From Deltaproteobacteria bacterium (lineage in GTDB: Bacteria; Myxococcota_A; UBA9160; UBA4427), in assembly GCA_002719955.1 (NCBI GenBank), contig PBFW01000071.1, positions 1 to 64,000 on the forward strand: a stretch of DNA of 64,000 bases, read 5' to 3'. The position numbers were made by a program, and so were the translations under genes. A model generated the notes under the pieces. The model saw only the letters and a program-made list of their open reading frames with translations, had not been told where the DNA came from and made no database searches. Every line of letters begins with the position of its first letter. Position 1 is the first letter of the stretch. Of this stretch, positions 1-9,638 are shown piece by piece.

Positions 1-598
1 GACCCGAGTGGCGCGCTGCCTGCAGGGCAGCGAGTGCCCCCGCGGCCGCATAGGTACCCGATACGTACTCGCCGAGGCGTCCGCCGGCGCCCAGGGGCAT
101 CCGATCCGGATAGCCGCGGGCGTCCGTCGAGCCCAGCTCCGCTTGCAGGGTGAATTCTGTTGCCGGACGCGCAGCCCAGGGGCCGTCCTGGCCGAAGGGC
201 GTAATCGAAACCAGCGAGAGCGCTGCATTCGCGGCCGACAGTGTCGCAAGCGATAGGCCGAGTTCGGCCATGCGTCCCGGCGCAAAGCTCTCGACGATGA
301 GATCTGCGGAGGCGGCGAGACCGAGCAGGGCGTCGCGACCCTTCGACGTTTCCAGGTCGAGGATGAGGCTGCGTTTGCTCGCGTTGAGGAAACGGAAGAG
401 CGCGCCGTCTTCGTCGTCGGGGAGCGGCTCGGATTCAGCCAGCTGTGCGGAGGCCTTCCAGCGTCGCAATGGATCACCGGTGGGTGCCTCGATTTTCACC
501 ACGTCCGCACCCGCGTCGGCGAGCAGCTTCGTGGCATAGGGCCCGGCTACCTGGGTCGACAGATCGAGTACACGCACACCATCCAACGGAATCGCCAC
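1..598 (-). CDS. CaiB/BaiF family CoA transferase, N-terminal part (runs off window start)
   Basis: Reverse-strand reading from GTG at 598 gives VAIPLDGVRVLDLSTQVAGPYATKLLADAGADVVKIEAPTGDPLRRW..., typical class III CoA transferase N-terminus; not in ORF track because of GTG start. Confidence 0.85.
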   Translation of the reverse strand, partial: MAIPLDGVRVLDLSTQVAGPYATKLLADAGADVVKIEAPTGDPLRRWKASAQLAESEPLPDDEDGALFRFLNASKRSLILDLETSKGRDALLGLAASADLIVESFAPGRMAELGLSLATLSAANAALSLVSITPFGQDGPWAARPATEFTLQAELGSTDARGYPDRMPLGAGGRLGEYVSGTYAAAGALAALQAARHSG

Positions 599-895
599 GG
601 CTCACACCTCGGGCTGAAGGGTTTCTTGATCGTTTCTCAGGGGCCGTCCAAGATCCGCGGAGGTCATTAGCATACGCGACTTCCAGCGAAGGAGACTCTA
701 CGAGATTGCGAGACTTGTTCCCACCGCCCGCTGCAAAGATGCGCGCCGGCTCGCCCAGGCACCCGAGGTGTCCGGGCTCGGGGAGGCCGCTCTGCAGAGG
801 CTGGGACGATCCCGGCCATCGTTGATCCCCTGTTTCGGACGATTCTTCGAGGACTCGTAGGGCATCGGATCCGGTAGACCCGGTCGAAGCGGTCC

Positions 896-1696
896 TTGCA
901 CAAGAGCGCCCTGTCCCTGCTATGCCTGATGGTTATTTCGAGAACGGCCATAGCCGCCGCACCGGACCTCTTTGGGGTGGCCATCGCATGGGATGACCTC
1001 GCCGCTGGCCGCAGATTCGTGGGTTTCATCGACAACGAGGCGCCGACGGAGTTCGGGCAGCCGCCGATCGAAGTGCCCGGCGACGGGCTGGTGAGGTTTG
1101 CCCTCGAGGACGTATTTCACGTGAGTCGCGAGGCGGGTGTCATCACGCGAATCGATGCCCAAGGTTGGCAGATCGAGCGCATCTACTCGTTGGGCGCCTC
1201 GGCCGAGCCACGTGATATTGCGGTCGTCGACCCGACTACTGCCTACGTTTCCGATCGAAGTCTGCATCGGCTGATACGCCTGGATCTCGTGACGGGTGCC
1301 CTGGTCCAGGCCGTCGATCCGCGCCCCCTCGGTGTTTCCGCCGGCGTGTTGATGCCGGAGACCATGCTCGTAGATTCGGGCCGCCTCTATCTCCAATTGA
1401 GGCGTCCGCTCGGGTCGAACCAGGTGAGTGGCGTAGCGGTCATCGACCTCGCGTCGGAAGCGATCGTCGACGCCGACCCCGTGCAGCGGGGAGAACAATC
1501 GATCGCACTCGCCGGAAGTGAACCGCGTTTCAAGATGCAGATCATTCCAGAGACGAATCGACTGATGCTGAGTGCAACGGGTGCTCTGCTGGATGCGGGG
1601 GGACTGGAAACCATCGATCTCGACACACTTCAGTCCGAGGGTCTCGCTCTTGAGGACCAGAGGGGGGGGTGGGTGTCAACGACCTCGGCTCCTTGA
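896..1696 (+). CDS. Secreted beta-propeller-like hypothetical protein, possibly frame-truncated at its C-terminus
   Basis: Signal-peptide-like start MHKSALSLLCLMVISRTAIA, repeated propeller-like segments; ORF ends soon after a G8 run. Confidence 0.5.
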   Translation: MHKSALSLLCLMVISRTAIAAAPDLFGVAIAWDDLAAGRRFVGFIDNEAPTEFGQPPIEVPGDGLVRFALEDVFHVSREAGVITRIDAQGWQIERIYSLGASAEPRDIAVVDPTTAYVSDRSLHRLIRLDLVTGALVQAVDPRPLGVSAGVLMPETMLVDSGRLYLQLRRPLGSNQVSGVAVIDLASEAIVDADPVQRGEQSIALAGSEPRFKMQIIPETNRLMLSATGALLDAGGLETIDLDTLQSEGLALEDQRGGWVSTTSAP

Positions 1697-1823
1697 CGCT
1701 CGTCATCTCTCTTCTCCTTCTGGCGCTCATCCCGTTTTTTTCGCGCGGATCGCGCTGGCGGGCGGACCGAGCGCAAGATCTCCACTTCTTCGACCAGGAA
1801 TCCGTTGTGTGGCCGCGCCTCGT

Positions 1824-3017
1824 TCAGCGGAATTCGACCGGGACGGATAGAATCGTCTCGCTGAGGGCGCTCTCACCCCTGATGACTCTCCCGCCCCATG
1901 CCAGACGAAGATCGGGTAGTCGGTCGAGAATGCGGCCGAGGACGACGGCGATCTCCATTCGGGCGAGGTTTGCGCCCATGCAGTGATGCGCGCCGTGGCC
2001 GAAGCTGAGGTGTTCGTTGGGCGTCCGATCGATCTTGAAGGCGGTCGGATCTTCGAAGACGCGCTCGTCCCGGTTGGCTGAGGTGAAGCTCATCACGACG
2101 GATTGGCCCCGGCGCAGCGTCTTGTCGCCGAACTCGGTGTCGGTGCCGACCCAGCGCCTCAACGCGCGGACCACCGTTGTGAAACGGAGGATCTCGTCGA
2201 CCGCGAGTGGCATGAGGCTGCGGTTGTTGCGAAGCCGCTCGAGTTCGCGCGGGTGATCGAAGAGCGCGAGCACACCCCCTGAAATCGCATTGCGGGTCGT
2301 CTCGTTGCCGCCCATCACGAGAAGCATTGCGAACTGGAGTAGCTCGTCAGCTGCCAGGCCTTCGTCTTCGCCGAAGGCGCCCCCGTCTCGCGCCCGCACC
2401 AGCCTCGAGAGGAGATCCTCGCCCGGTGCGAGGCGGCGCTTCTCGATGAGCTCTGAGAGGTGGCCAACCATTCGTGCGCCGGCTTCCATGGAACGCTGTT
2501 CGCGTTCGGAACCCGATGGGGCACCGATTCCCTCCGTGATGCCGTCGCACCAATCTGAGAAGGTGGCGAGGTCAGCGCCTGCGATTCCCAGCATGTGAGC
2601 GATCAGGCGTGAGGGCACCGGGACAGCGAGGTCCGCGACGAGATCACAATGCCCCTTCGATTCGACGCGGTCGATGGCCTCGTCGATGAACTGACCTGCG
2701 AGCGTTTCGAAATCGCTCACCATGCGCGGTGTGAAGAGGCGGCTCACGAGGTTGCGGATGTGGATATGTCGTTGTCCATCGAGATTTTCGATCGAGCCGC
2801 CATCGGTCTCGAAAGAATGCCAAGGGCCGCCAGGCCCATTGGTAAAGCGTTCGTTGTCTTTGGCCAGACGTCGCACGTCGTCGTAGCGGGTCAGGAGCCA
2901 GAATCCGTTTCTCTCGTCCCAGTGGACCGGGTCGTGATCCCGTAGCCAACGCAGCGCGCGGTCGCGTTCATCGCGCGGAAGGCTCAGGTCGTTGATATCA
3001 TAGAGATCGGATTTCAT
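1824..3017 (-). CDS. Cytochrome P450
   Basis: MKSDLYDINDLSLPRDERDRALRWLRDHDPVHWDE...; heme loop FGHGAHHCMGANLAR; GGNETTRN I-helix; ETILR-like motif ILRFTTVVRALRR. Confidence 0.95.
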   Translation of the reverse strand: MKSDLYDINDLSLPRDERDRALRWLRDHDPVHWDERNGFWLLTRYDDVRRLAKDNERFTNGPGGPWHSFETDGGSIENLDGQRHIHIRNLVSRLFTPRMVSDFETLAGQFIDEAIDRVESKGHCDLVADLAVPVPSRLIAHMLGIAGADLATFSDWCDGITEGIGAPSGSEREQRSMEAGARMVGHLSELIEKRRLAPGEDLLSRLVRARDGGAFGEDEGLAADELLQFAMLLVMGGNETTRNAISGGVLALFDHPRELERLRNNRSLMPLAVDEILRFTTVVRALRRWVGTDTEFGDKTLRRGQSVVMSFTSANRDERVFEDPTAFKIDRTPNEHLSFGHGAHHCMGANLARMEIAVVLGRILDRLPDLRLAWGGRVIRGESALSETILSVPVEFR

Positions 3018-3922
3018 CTCCGACTTTCCAGGTAGTCGAGCGTGCGTGCTCTGCTCCCCTCTTCGAAGTCCAGAATATTCGCGTTGAAGTCGGTCACTCC
3101 GATATTTCGGAGTCGCCCGAGCCCTGCGTCGAGCGACTTCTCGTCGCCGATGATCGCGAAGCTCGACGGCGCAAGGCTTCCCTCGATCTCGATCATCGAT
3201 CGGTAGCTCGGCATCATCTGATACTGCTCGAGCATCTTGTTCATGCGTTCGTTCGCAGAATCCGCATTCGATGTCAGAACGATATGCATTCCCGCGACGA
3301 TGCGCGGATCCGGTCTTCCCGCTTCCTTCGCATAGCCGTTCAATTTGGGTACGATATGCCGCTCGATTGCGCCGAACCCCGTCGTCCACAGGATCGTTCC
3401 CGCGGCCTCACGACCCGCGATCGCCAACATGTGGTCGCCGAGTGCAGCGATCAAGATGGGAACGGGCTGGGCATCGGGCACTTCGACCGTCATCGCGACG
3501 CGATATTCCTCGCCCTCGAATTTCGTGGGCTCACCGCGTAGCAAGGGGTTGAGGACCGCCATGTATTCGCGCATATGTTTCGCTCGGCGCGCATAGGAGA
3601 GCCCGAGCATCTGTTCGATCACAGAAGGATGCGAGAGACCGATGCCGAGCGTGAATCGCCCGCCGCAAGCGGCGCCCGCCGTGAGCGCCTGCTGGGCGAG
3701 TGCGGTCGGGTGGCGCGGGTAGGTGGGAACCACGGCCGTTCCCAGCTCGATTCGGTCGGTCTCGCGACCGAGCAAGGAGGCCAGGTTGATGGCATCGTGT
3801 CCGAAGACGTGCGGAACCCACATCGTATCGATTTCGCGCGACTCCAGATCTCGCGCGATCTCCACGTATCCCGCCAGGGGGATGCGGCTTCCGTACCCGC
3901 CGACCATGACTCCGATTCGCAT
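3014..3922 (-). CDS. LLM class (luciferase-like, probably F420-dependent) oxidoreductase
   Basis: MRIGVMVGGYGSRIPLAGYVEIARDLESREIDTMWVPHVFG...; 4-bp overlap with P450 start. Confidence 0.85.
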   Translation of the reverse strand: MRIGVMVGGYGSRIPLAGYVEIARDLESREIDTMWVPHVFGHDAINLASLLGRETDRIELGTAVVPTYPRHPTALAQQALTAGAACGGRFTLGIGLSHPSVIEQMLGLSYARRAKHMREYMAVLNPLLRGEPTKFEGEEYRVAMTVEVPDAQPVPILIAALGDHMLAIAGREAAGTILWTTGFGAIERHIVPKLNGYAKEAGRPDPRIVAGMHIVLTSNADSANERMNKMLEQYQMMPSYRSMIEIEGSLAPSSFAIIGDEKSLDAGLGRLRNIGVTDFNANILDFEEGSRARTLDYLESRR

Positions 3923-4141
3923 TTCGTTCTCCTTATCCGATACGGCTCTACCGTCTGCCATTTTTGGGGAACGCAGTCTACAGGATGCGATGGGTAGGCA
4001 GGTGCTCCGCTACCCCAGATGTGGACATGTGTTGCGGCTCGAATGAGTGGGGAAGGGGGGCGGACCCCATTCCCTCGATGCGGGAGCTGGTGCAAGCGGA
4101 TTTTCTCATCGCCAAGGGTGTCCGGCAATGCCCCGCGTGAA

Positions 4142-5563
4142 CTATGGATTCGAGAGGGTGGATCTTGATACTGCCTCTTCGACGGCCGTTTCTGCAAAAA
4201 AATCTGGGTTAAGCTGCGTGTGAAGCCGAACGACCTCGTCGAAGACGAAAGCGCGGTAATCGTCCTTCGACATCCGGCCGCGGTCGAGAAGCTTGTAGCT
4301 GTTGGGAAGCGGCTCATCGAGCTGGGGGACATCCCAATGCCCGATATCCGATGAAAATACGGGTCTGAGCCGGACATCCATCGGATTGCCCGGCCCATCG
4401 AGCGCGCGATGGACGGTGACGTCATCGGATTCACAGCCGAAATAGAACTGCTCGCCGAAGATGCGAGCGAGGTCCTTTTCGCTCGCGAGCCCTGAGTCCT
4501 CGAACTCGTTCCGCGCCCAGGGTGATCGGTCCTTCTCACCGACCATCTCGGGGGGGTCGGCGGGGAAGCCGTAGCGCGCGAGAATCGATTTCAACTCGCC
4601 GACGTCGAGTCGCGCCGGGTCGTAGTTGGCGAGTCCGTCCGGTCCACGCTTTTCGTAATGCTCCTCCAAGGCGCCAAACATCTCGATCGCCCAGGCCGCC
4701 CCGCCCTCGAGGAAACAGAAGGGCAGGTTGGGAAAACGCATCGGTACGCCCGCGTAGACGAGCGATCGGCAATATTCGCTCTGTAGATAACCGTGGCCCA
4801 GCACATGGTTGTAGGAGTAGTTGGTCGGGGAGCCGCGACCGCCCGGGAGATAGTTCAGCCCGACGGCGCCGTGTGAGGTCACGGCGAAGCCCATCTCCTC
4901 GAAAGTTCGCCAGACCGGGTCGTAGTCAAATTCGGAATCGATTCCGTACCGGTCCGTATGCGCCAGAAGGGGAAAGAGGTCGGGATGATTCGCGAGAGGC
5001 CGTGCCACGCCGGGCGGGATCATCGCCGCTTTGAAACCGAGATCGTGCACGAAGCGAAGCTCTTCTATGGCTTCTTCGGGTGTGTGCATCGGAATCACCG
5101 CGGAGGGCGTGATCACTCGGGAATGTTCGCGGGAGATCTCTTCGACCATCGTATTCAGGGCGCGTATCGATGCACGCCGGATCTCCGCGTTCGGGAGTGT
5201 GGGCAATGCGAGCCCCAGCGACGGATAGAGAACCATGAAGTCGAAGCCGATTTCTTCGAGTCGTTCCGCCAGGAGCGCGGGGACCATGACTGTCGCTTGA
5301 TAGAGCGCGTCGGTCGTCGAAGGCCACCAGGGACCTCGGGGCGTGCCTTCCTCGAGCGATCCCGCTCCCGTAAAGAGGTCCGGGATCGCGCGGCGGAGGT
5401 CGGCGGCCGTATCGCTTCCTGCGATGCGCACGACCGTGTCGAAGAGCATCGGTACCGATTCGAGTAGATGACCGTCCCCGTCGATGATCGGATGATCGAG
5501 GCTGCCGCGAATGGCTTCGATCTTGGCGCGGTTCGTAACGGAATGATCTGAATGGGTCGGCAT
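4142..5563 (-). CDS. Amidohydrolase_2 (TIM-barrel metal-dependent hydrolase) family protein
   Basis: MPTHSDHSVTNRAKIEAIRGSLDHPIIDGDGHLLES...; SSDIGHWDVP motif. Confidence 0.85.
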   Translation of the reverse strand: MPTHSDHSVTNRAKIEAIRGSLDHPIIDGDGHLLESVPMLFDTVVRIAGSDTAADLRRAIPDLFTGAGSLEEGTPRGPWWPSTTDALYQATVMVPALLAERLEEIGFDFMVLYPSLGLALPTLPNAEIRRASIRALNTMVEEISREHSRVITPSAVIPMHTPEEAIEELRFVHDLGFKAAMIPPGVARPLANHPDLFPLLAHTDRYGIDSEFDYDPVWRTFEEMGFAVTSHGAVGLNYLPGGRGSPTNYSYNHVLGHGYLQSEYCRSLVYAGVPMRFPNLPFCFLEGGAAWAIEMFGALEEHYEKRGPDGLANYDPARLDVGELKSILARYGFPADPPEMVGEKDRSPWARNEFEDSGLASEKDLARIFGEQFYFGCESDDVTVHRALDGPGNPMDVRLRPVFSSDIGHWDVPQLDEPLPNSYKLLDRGRMSKDDYRAFVFDEVVRLHTQLNPDFFAETAVEEAVSRSTLSNP

Positions 5564-5657
5564 GGATGTCCCCCCCCTCGAGTCCTGACGATATCTCGCT
5601 CGACGGGGATGGCTCGCGTGGAGCTCCTCGATTCGCGAGCGGGATTTCGAATGCAAA

Positions 5658-5689
5658 AAGGCCCCGCCAAGAAACCTTGGCGGGGCCTT
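5658..5689 (-). terminator. Rho-independent terminator of the cold-shock gene
   Basis: Perfect 14-bp inverted repeat AAGGCCCCGCCAAG-AAAC-CTTGGCGGGGCCTT, followed on the minus strand by a T run. Confidence 0.9.
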
Positions 5690-5712
5690 CGATCTTGCTG
5701 AGCCTGGGATCG

Positions 5713-5919
5713 CTAGATCACCACCAGGTTTTCAGCGGCCGGACCCTTTTGGCCGTCGACCACATCAAACTCGACCCGCGCACCTTCGGCCAGGGTCTTG
5801 AAACCCTCGCCCTGGATCGCGCTGTGATGACAGAAGACGTCTTTCTCGCCGTCGTCACGCGTAATAAAGCCGAAGCCTTTTTCGTCGTTGAACCATTTCA
5901 CTGAACCTACCACTCGCAT
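5713..5919 (-). CDS. cspA: Cold shock protein (CspA family)
   Basis: [71 protein letters not shown]1/RNP2 motifs. Confidence 0.95.
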   Translation of the reverse strand: MRVVGSVKWFNDEKGFGFITRDDGEKDVFCHHSAIQGEGFKTLAEGARVEFDVVDGQKGPAAENLVVI

Positions 5920-6544
5920 TTTACTACCTTTTCTTTCATCGTTTTCTGTTGGAAGACGGTTAAATACCCGTCCTGCCCGCTGTCGGATGGGTTGAATCCA
6001 TCTCGAACCTGTTTTCTTAGAATCCCGCTTCTAGCTCGTCACGCGCGTATATATACAGAGTCGATCCACGACTGGTCATTCTTCGATCATTGGGTGGAGG
6101 CTGGCTCTATCTGCTGGCAACTGCTCTTGCGATTCGTTCCGCTGGGTGAACGCAACCGTGCGCACGCCCTTCGATCCAGATGATACGGCAATCCTCTGAT
6201 TTAGACAGACCGCGCACCCCGGTGTGAAGGGCGAAGAATACCAAATCGGGGCGGCGACCTGTAGGAGTCCCGCTAGATTCCTCCGAGGGGACGACGCGCT
6301 CCGCTGATCATTCCGATCCCCTGAGACCCCGGCGAGGGCTGTGGGGAGTGTATCAGCGACCTGAGCTGCGTAATTGGGGCTTTTAAACCCCGGCCATCGG
6401 GAGGCAACGGAGCCCTGTGGGTTCGGAGCAGCCTCCTGGCTGGAACTGGGCGGGGGCGGCCGGATCAGCCGGCGCCGCGCGGTCGCCGTTGGGAGCGGGT
6501 GCGATCACGCCCCATGGCCCGCTTGTTCGGTACGCTCGCCGGCG

Positions 6545-8071
6545 ATGTTCCGCGATCCCGATGACGAAATCGAATCCGCCGACTTCGAGCGCCATCTGGG
6601 GTGGCTCGAAGAGATTGCGGATGAGTTAGGAACTCTGCACGACCTCGAACCGGCGCTTCTGACGCGTCTGCGGATCGCGGCGGGGCGAATCGCTTTGCCC
6701 GATCGGCTGGAGCGGCGTCGCTTCAATCAGACCCGTCGCCGGGCCTCTACCCGGAAAAAGCGCGAGCGTGACGAGGCGGCGCTGGAAGCGACGAGCAACC
6801 GGGCGAGGAAGCGGGCGCTGGCCTTTCCCGTGGCCCCGGCGGATGTCGAAATGTCCGACGGGCATCGCCGGCTCCTCGAATATCAGTCCCGGCGACGGCG
6901 GGCCGATGCAAGCGCCGATCGCCTGCTCGAGCCCCGCACCTGTTATGTGTGTAAAACGGAATTCAGCGAGCTCCACCATCACTATGACTCGATGTGCCCG
7001 ACCTGCGCGTGGTTCAATTGGGGCAAACGCACGCAAACGGCGGATTTGAGTGGGAGAGTCGCGCTCGTGACGGGGGCGCGGGTCAAGATCGGCTTCGAAA
7101 TCGTCCTGATGTTGTTGCGGGCGGGGGCGCGGGTCTTGGCGACGACGCGTTTTGTGGTCGATGCCGCCGAGAGATTTGAAGGGGAGGGGGATTTCGAAGA
7201 CTGGGCGGATCGGTTGGAGTTGCACGCGCTGGACCTTCGGAATACGCCCGCCGTCGAGCATTTCTGCGCCGAACGGCTCGAGAGTGAATCGCGCCTCGAC
7301 TTCCTGATCCACAACGCCTGCCAGACCGTTCGGCGTCCCCCCGCTTATTACGAGGAAATGGTGGCGGCAGAGGACTCGAAGCGACTTCCAGCCGCAGCTC
7401 GTCGATTGCTCGAGCGGCCGCCCTCCTCGCGATCGGCGGCGTCGCAGAACGCCGCTTTGACCACCGCGGCGCCGACCGAGGTGGCCGCTCTGAGCACCCT
7501 CGATCTACTGGGGGAGGGGAGTTTGAAGCCGCTCTTCCCAGAGGGAATACGCGACGGGGAGGGGCAGCAGCTCGATCTACGCGAAAAAAATTCCTGGCGC
7601 ATGGACCTGCACGAGGTCTCGGCGCTCGAGCTGATCGAAGTCCAACTCGTGAATGCGATCGCTCCCTTCGTGTTGAATGCCCGGCTGAAGCCCCTGATGG
7701 TTTCGGTCCTCACCCACGACAAGCATATCGTCCACGTCTCGGCGGTGGAGGGGCAGTTCTACCGAACCTTCAAGACGACGCGGCATCCGCACACCAATAT
7801 GGCCAAGGCGGCGCTGAATATGATGACGCGGACCTCAGCCGCGGATTTTGCTCGGGATGGAATCCATATGAACAGCGTCGACACCGGTTGGGTGACGGAT
7901 GAGGACCCCTTCGAGAAGACCGTCGAGAAAGAGGAAACGCAGCGTTTCTCCCCCCCGCTGGATGCACTGGATGGCGCGGCGCGTGTCCTCGATCCGATCT
8001 TCTCGGGATTCAACAGCGGCGAGCATGCCTGGGGGCAGTTCTTGAAGGACTATACACCCACCCGGTGGTAG
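6545..8071 (+). CDS. SDR family oxidoreductase with N-terminal CxxC...CxxC zinc-ribbon-like region
   Basis: RTCYVCKTEFSELHHHYDSMCPTCAWFNW followed by DLSGRVALVTGARVKIGFEIVLMLLRAGARVLATTR. Confidence 0.8.
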   Translation: MFRDPDDEIESADFERHLGWLEEIADELGTLHDLEPALLTRLRIAAGRIALPDRLERRRFNQTRRRASTRKKRERDEAALEATSNRARKRALAFPVAPADVEMSDGHRRLLEYQSRRRRADASADRLLEPRTCYVCKTEFSELHHHYDSMCPTCAWFNWGKRTQTADLSGRVALVTGARVKIGFEIVLMLLRAGARVLATTRFVVDAAERFEGEGDFEDWADRLELHALDLRNTPAVEHFCAERLESESRLDFLIHNACQTVRRPPAYYEEMVAAEDSKRLPAAARRLLERPPSSRSAASQNAALTTAAPTEVAALSTLDLLGEGSLKPLFPEGIRDGEGQQLDLREKNSWRMDLHEVSALELIEVQLVNAIAPFVLNARLKPLMVSVLTHDKHIVHVSAVEGQFYRTFKTTRHPHTNMAKAALNMMTRTSAADFARDGIHMNSVDTGWVTDEDPFEKTVEKEETQRFSPPLDALDGAARVLDPIFSGFNSGEHAWGQFLKDYTPTRW

Positions 8072-8767
8072 AAGAGGCGATTGCCGGGGGCTGAAATTCC
8101 CCGGGTCCAAATGATGATCTCCGAATACGGCGGGCCGGCCTTTCGGCAAAGGGAGTGCTGATCGCCGCAGTGGGCCGGCCGGCCGGAATCCGAATCGACG
8201 CTCTGCGCGCGCGCGCTGGCTGGATGAAAGTGCGTGTCGAGGCGCGTTCTTTCTGACGCCGGGAGTGAATGTCGGGCGGATAGTGGATTCCGCCGCCGGA
8301 CGACGTGGAACGGGCGCCCTCGGGAATGAAACCGGATTGATTCAAGGGCGCTTGAGCGCGCCGTCACAGACGAGTCTGGGCCTTCGGCGACCACGCGACG
8401 ATCCATCGAGATTTTTTTTGCAAACGGCGATTTTTTTTCGCCACTAAAGGATCTGAAGAGCGTAGGATAGCAAAAGATCTGGGAAGGTTGGGGCGAACGC
8501 AGCAATGCGGGTGCCCTGGAGGAATTCGGCTTTGGGTCTCCTTGTGAGATCCTTCCGGGTCCTTGCGAAACGGCGGAGGCGTTGGGAAGCGCCTTCGGAA
8601 AGCCGTGTCGTATTGGAACCCGGGGATCCCCCTCCATTTTCAGGTCGACTCTGTGCAGCTCCGGCGCGTCTTGCCGCGAGCGAGTTCGTTCCGGAGCTGC
8701 GCATTGTATTTCGACAATTTTTGGGGTCGTCTCGAGTAAGCGAGCGCCCGGCTGAACGTGGAGGCGC

Positions 8768-9511
8768 ATGATAATGATTCGATTGACGCGGTATTTTGGA
8801 CTAGCAGCAGCATTGATGATGGTGATTCCCATTTCCGCCCAGGCACTGTCGATCAATGTCGTGAACGCGTGGGGCTCGGGGGCGAGCGCCACCCTGCTGA
8901 TGCCCGGTGACACGATCACTGTCGATCTGACGGTGGAGAACGCCGGAGGGCTCGGCGTGTACGGACTCGGGCTTGGCGTCCGGGGGTACGACGCCAACAC
9001 GAACGGGCAAGTCGATGACGGTCTCTCGTACGTCAGCGGTCAGAGCGCTGAGAGCGTGTTCAATGTTGTTCGACAAGCTTTACCGCTGCCGTCCTTGGGT
9101 GGCCTAAGTAATTTGGTTGCATCTGCCCCCGCGCCGCTTGAGCAAGGTTTCTTCAATCCGGTCACTTTTGCGAGTGAGGAAAAGCGCGTCCTGATCTTCA
9201 ATGGTGTCGACGTTTCTCCTCATCCCGGGCTTGGCACGGACGACGTCGGGATCGGCGGTGGATATACCGACGGCATCGGCAATGATGTCCATTTCCGGGT
9301 GGTGTTCCAGGCGACTCCGGTTCAAGTCGCCACGAAAGAGTTTACCCTCGTCTTCGGTACGATGGCCGAATTCGGTGCGGTCGCGGTGGGCGCATCTGGG
9401 GTGACGGCCTTCGGGAACGACAGCCTCACCTTTTCGGTGATTCCGGAGCCGGGTACAGCGCTTCTCATGGGCCTCGGCCTGATCGGACTTTCGTCGTCGC
9501 GGCGCCGCTAG
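8768..9511 (+). CDS. PEP-CTERM sorting domain-containing protein
   Basis: N-terminal signal peptide; C-terminus VIPEPGTALLMGLGLIGLSSSRRR. Confidence 0.9.
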   Translation: MIMIRLTRYFGLAAALMMVIPISAQALSINVVNAWGSGASATLLMPGDTITVDLTVENAGGLGVYGLGLGVRGYDANTNGQVDDGLSYVSGQSAESVFNVVRQALPLPSLGGLSNLVASAPAPLEQGFFNPVTFASEEKRVLIFNGVDVSPHPGLGTDDVGIGGGYTDGIGNDVHFRVVFQATPVQVATKEFTLVFGTMAEFGAVAVGASGVTAFGNDSLTFSVIPEPGTALLMGLGLIGLSSSRRR

Positions 9512-9550
9512 TTTCGTATCGGTCCCGGATCGGTCTATTCGACTCGACCG

Positions 9551-9588
9551 GAAAGCCGCTTCCCGCCATTGGCCGGGGAGCGGCTTTC
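9551..9588 (+). terminator. Rho-independent-like terminator downstream of PEP-CTERM gene
   Basis: GAAAGCCGCTTCCC...GGGGAGCGGCTTTC stem followed by TCATTCTT. Confidence 0.75.
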
Positions 9589-9638
9589 TCATTCTTACGC
9601 TTCGTCTCTGCTTGGTTCGGGCCCTTCGGATTCGATCG

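Noticed and set aside
8050-9000. 316-aa minus-strand ORF
   Set aside because: Overlaps the PEP-CTERM gene and the intergenic region antisense; composition consistent with spurious ORF.
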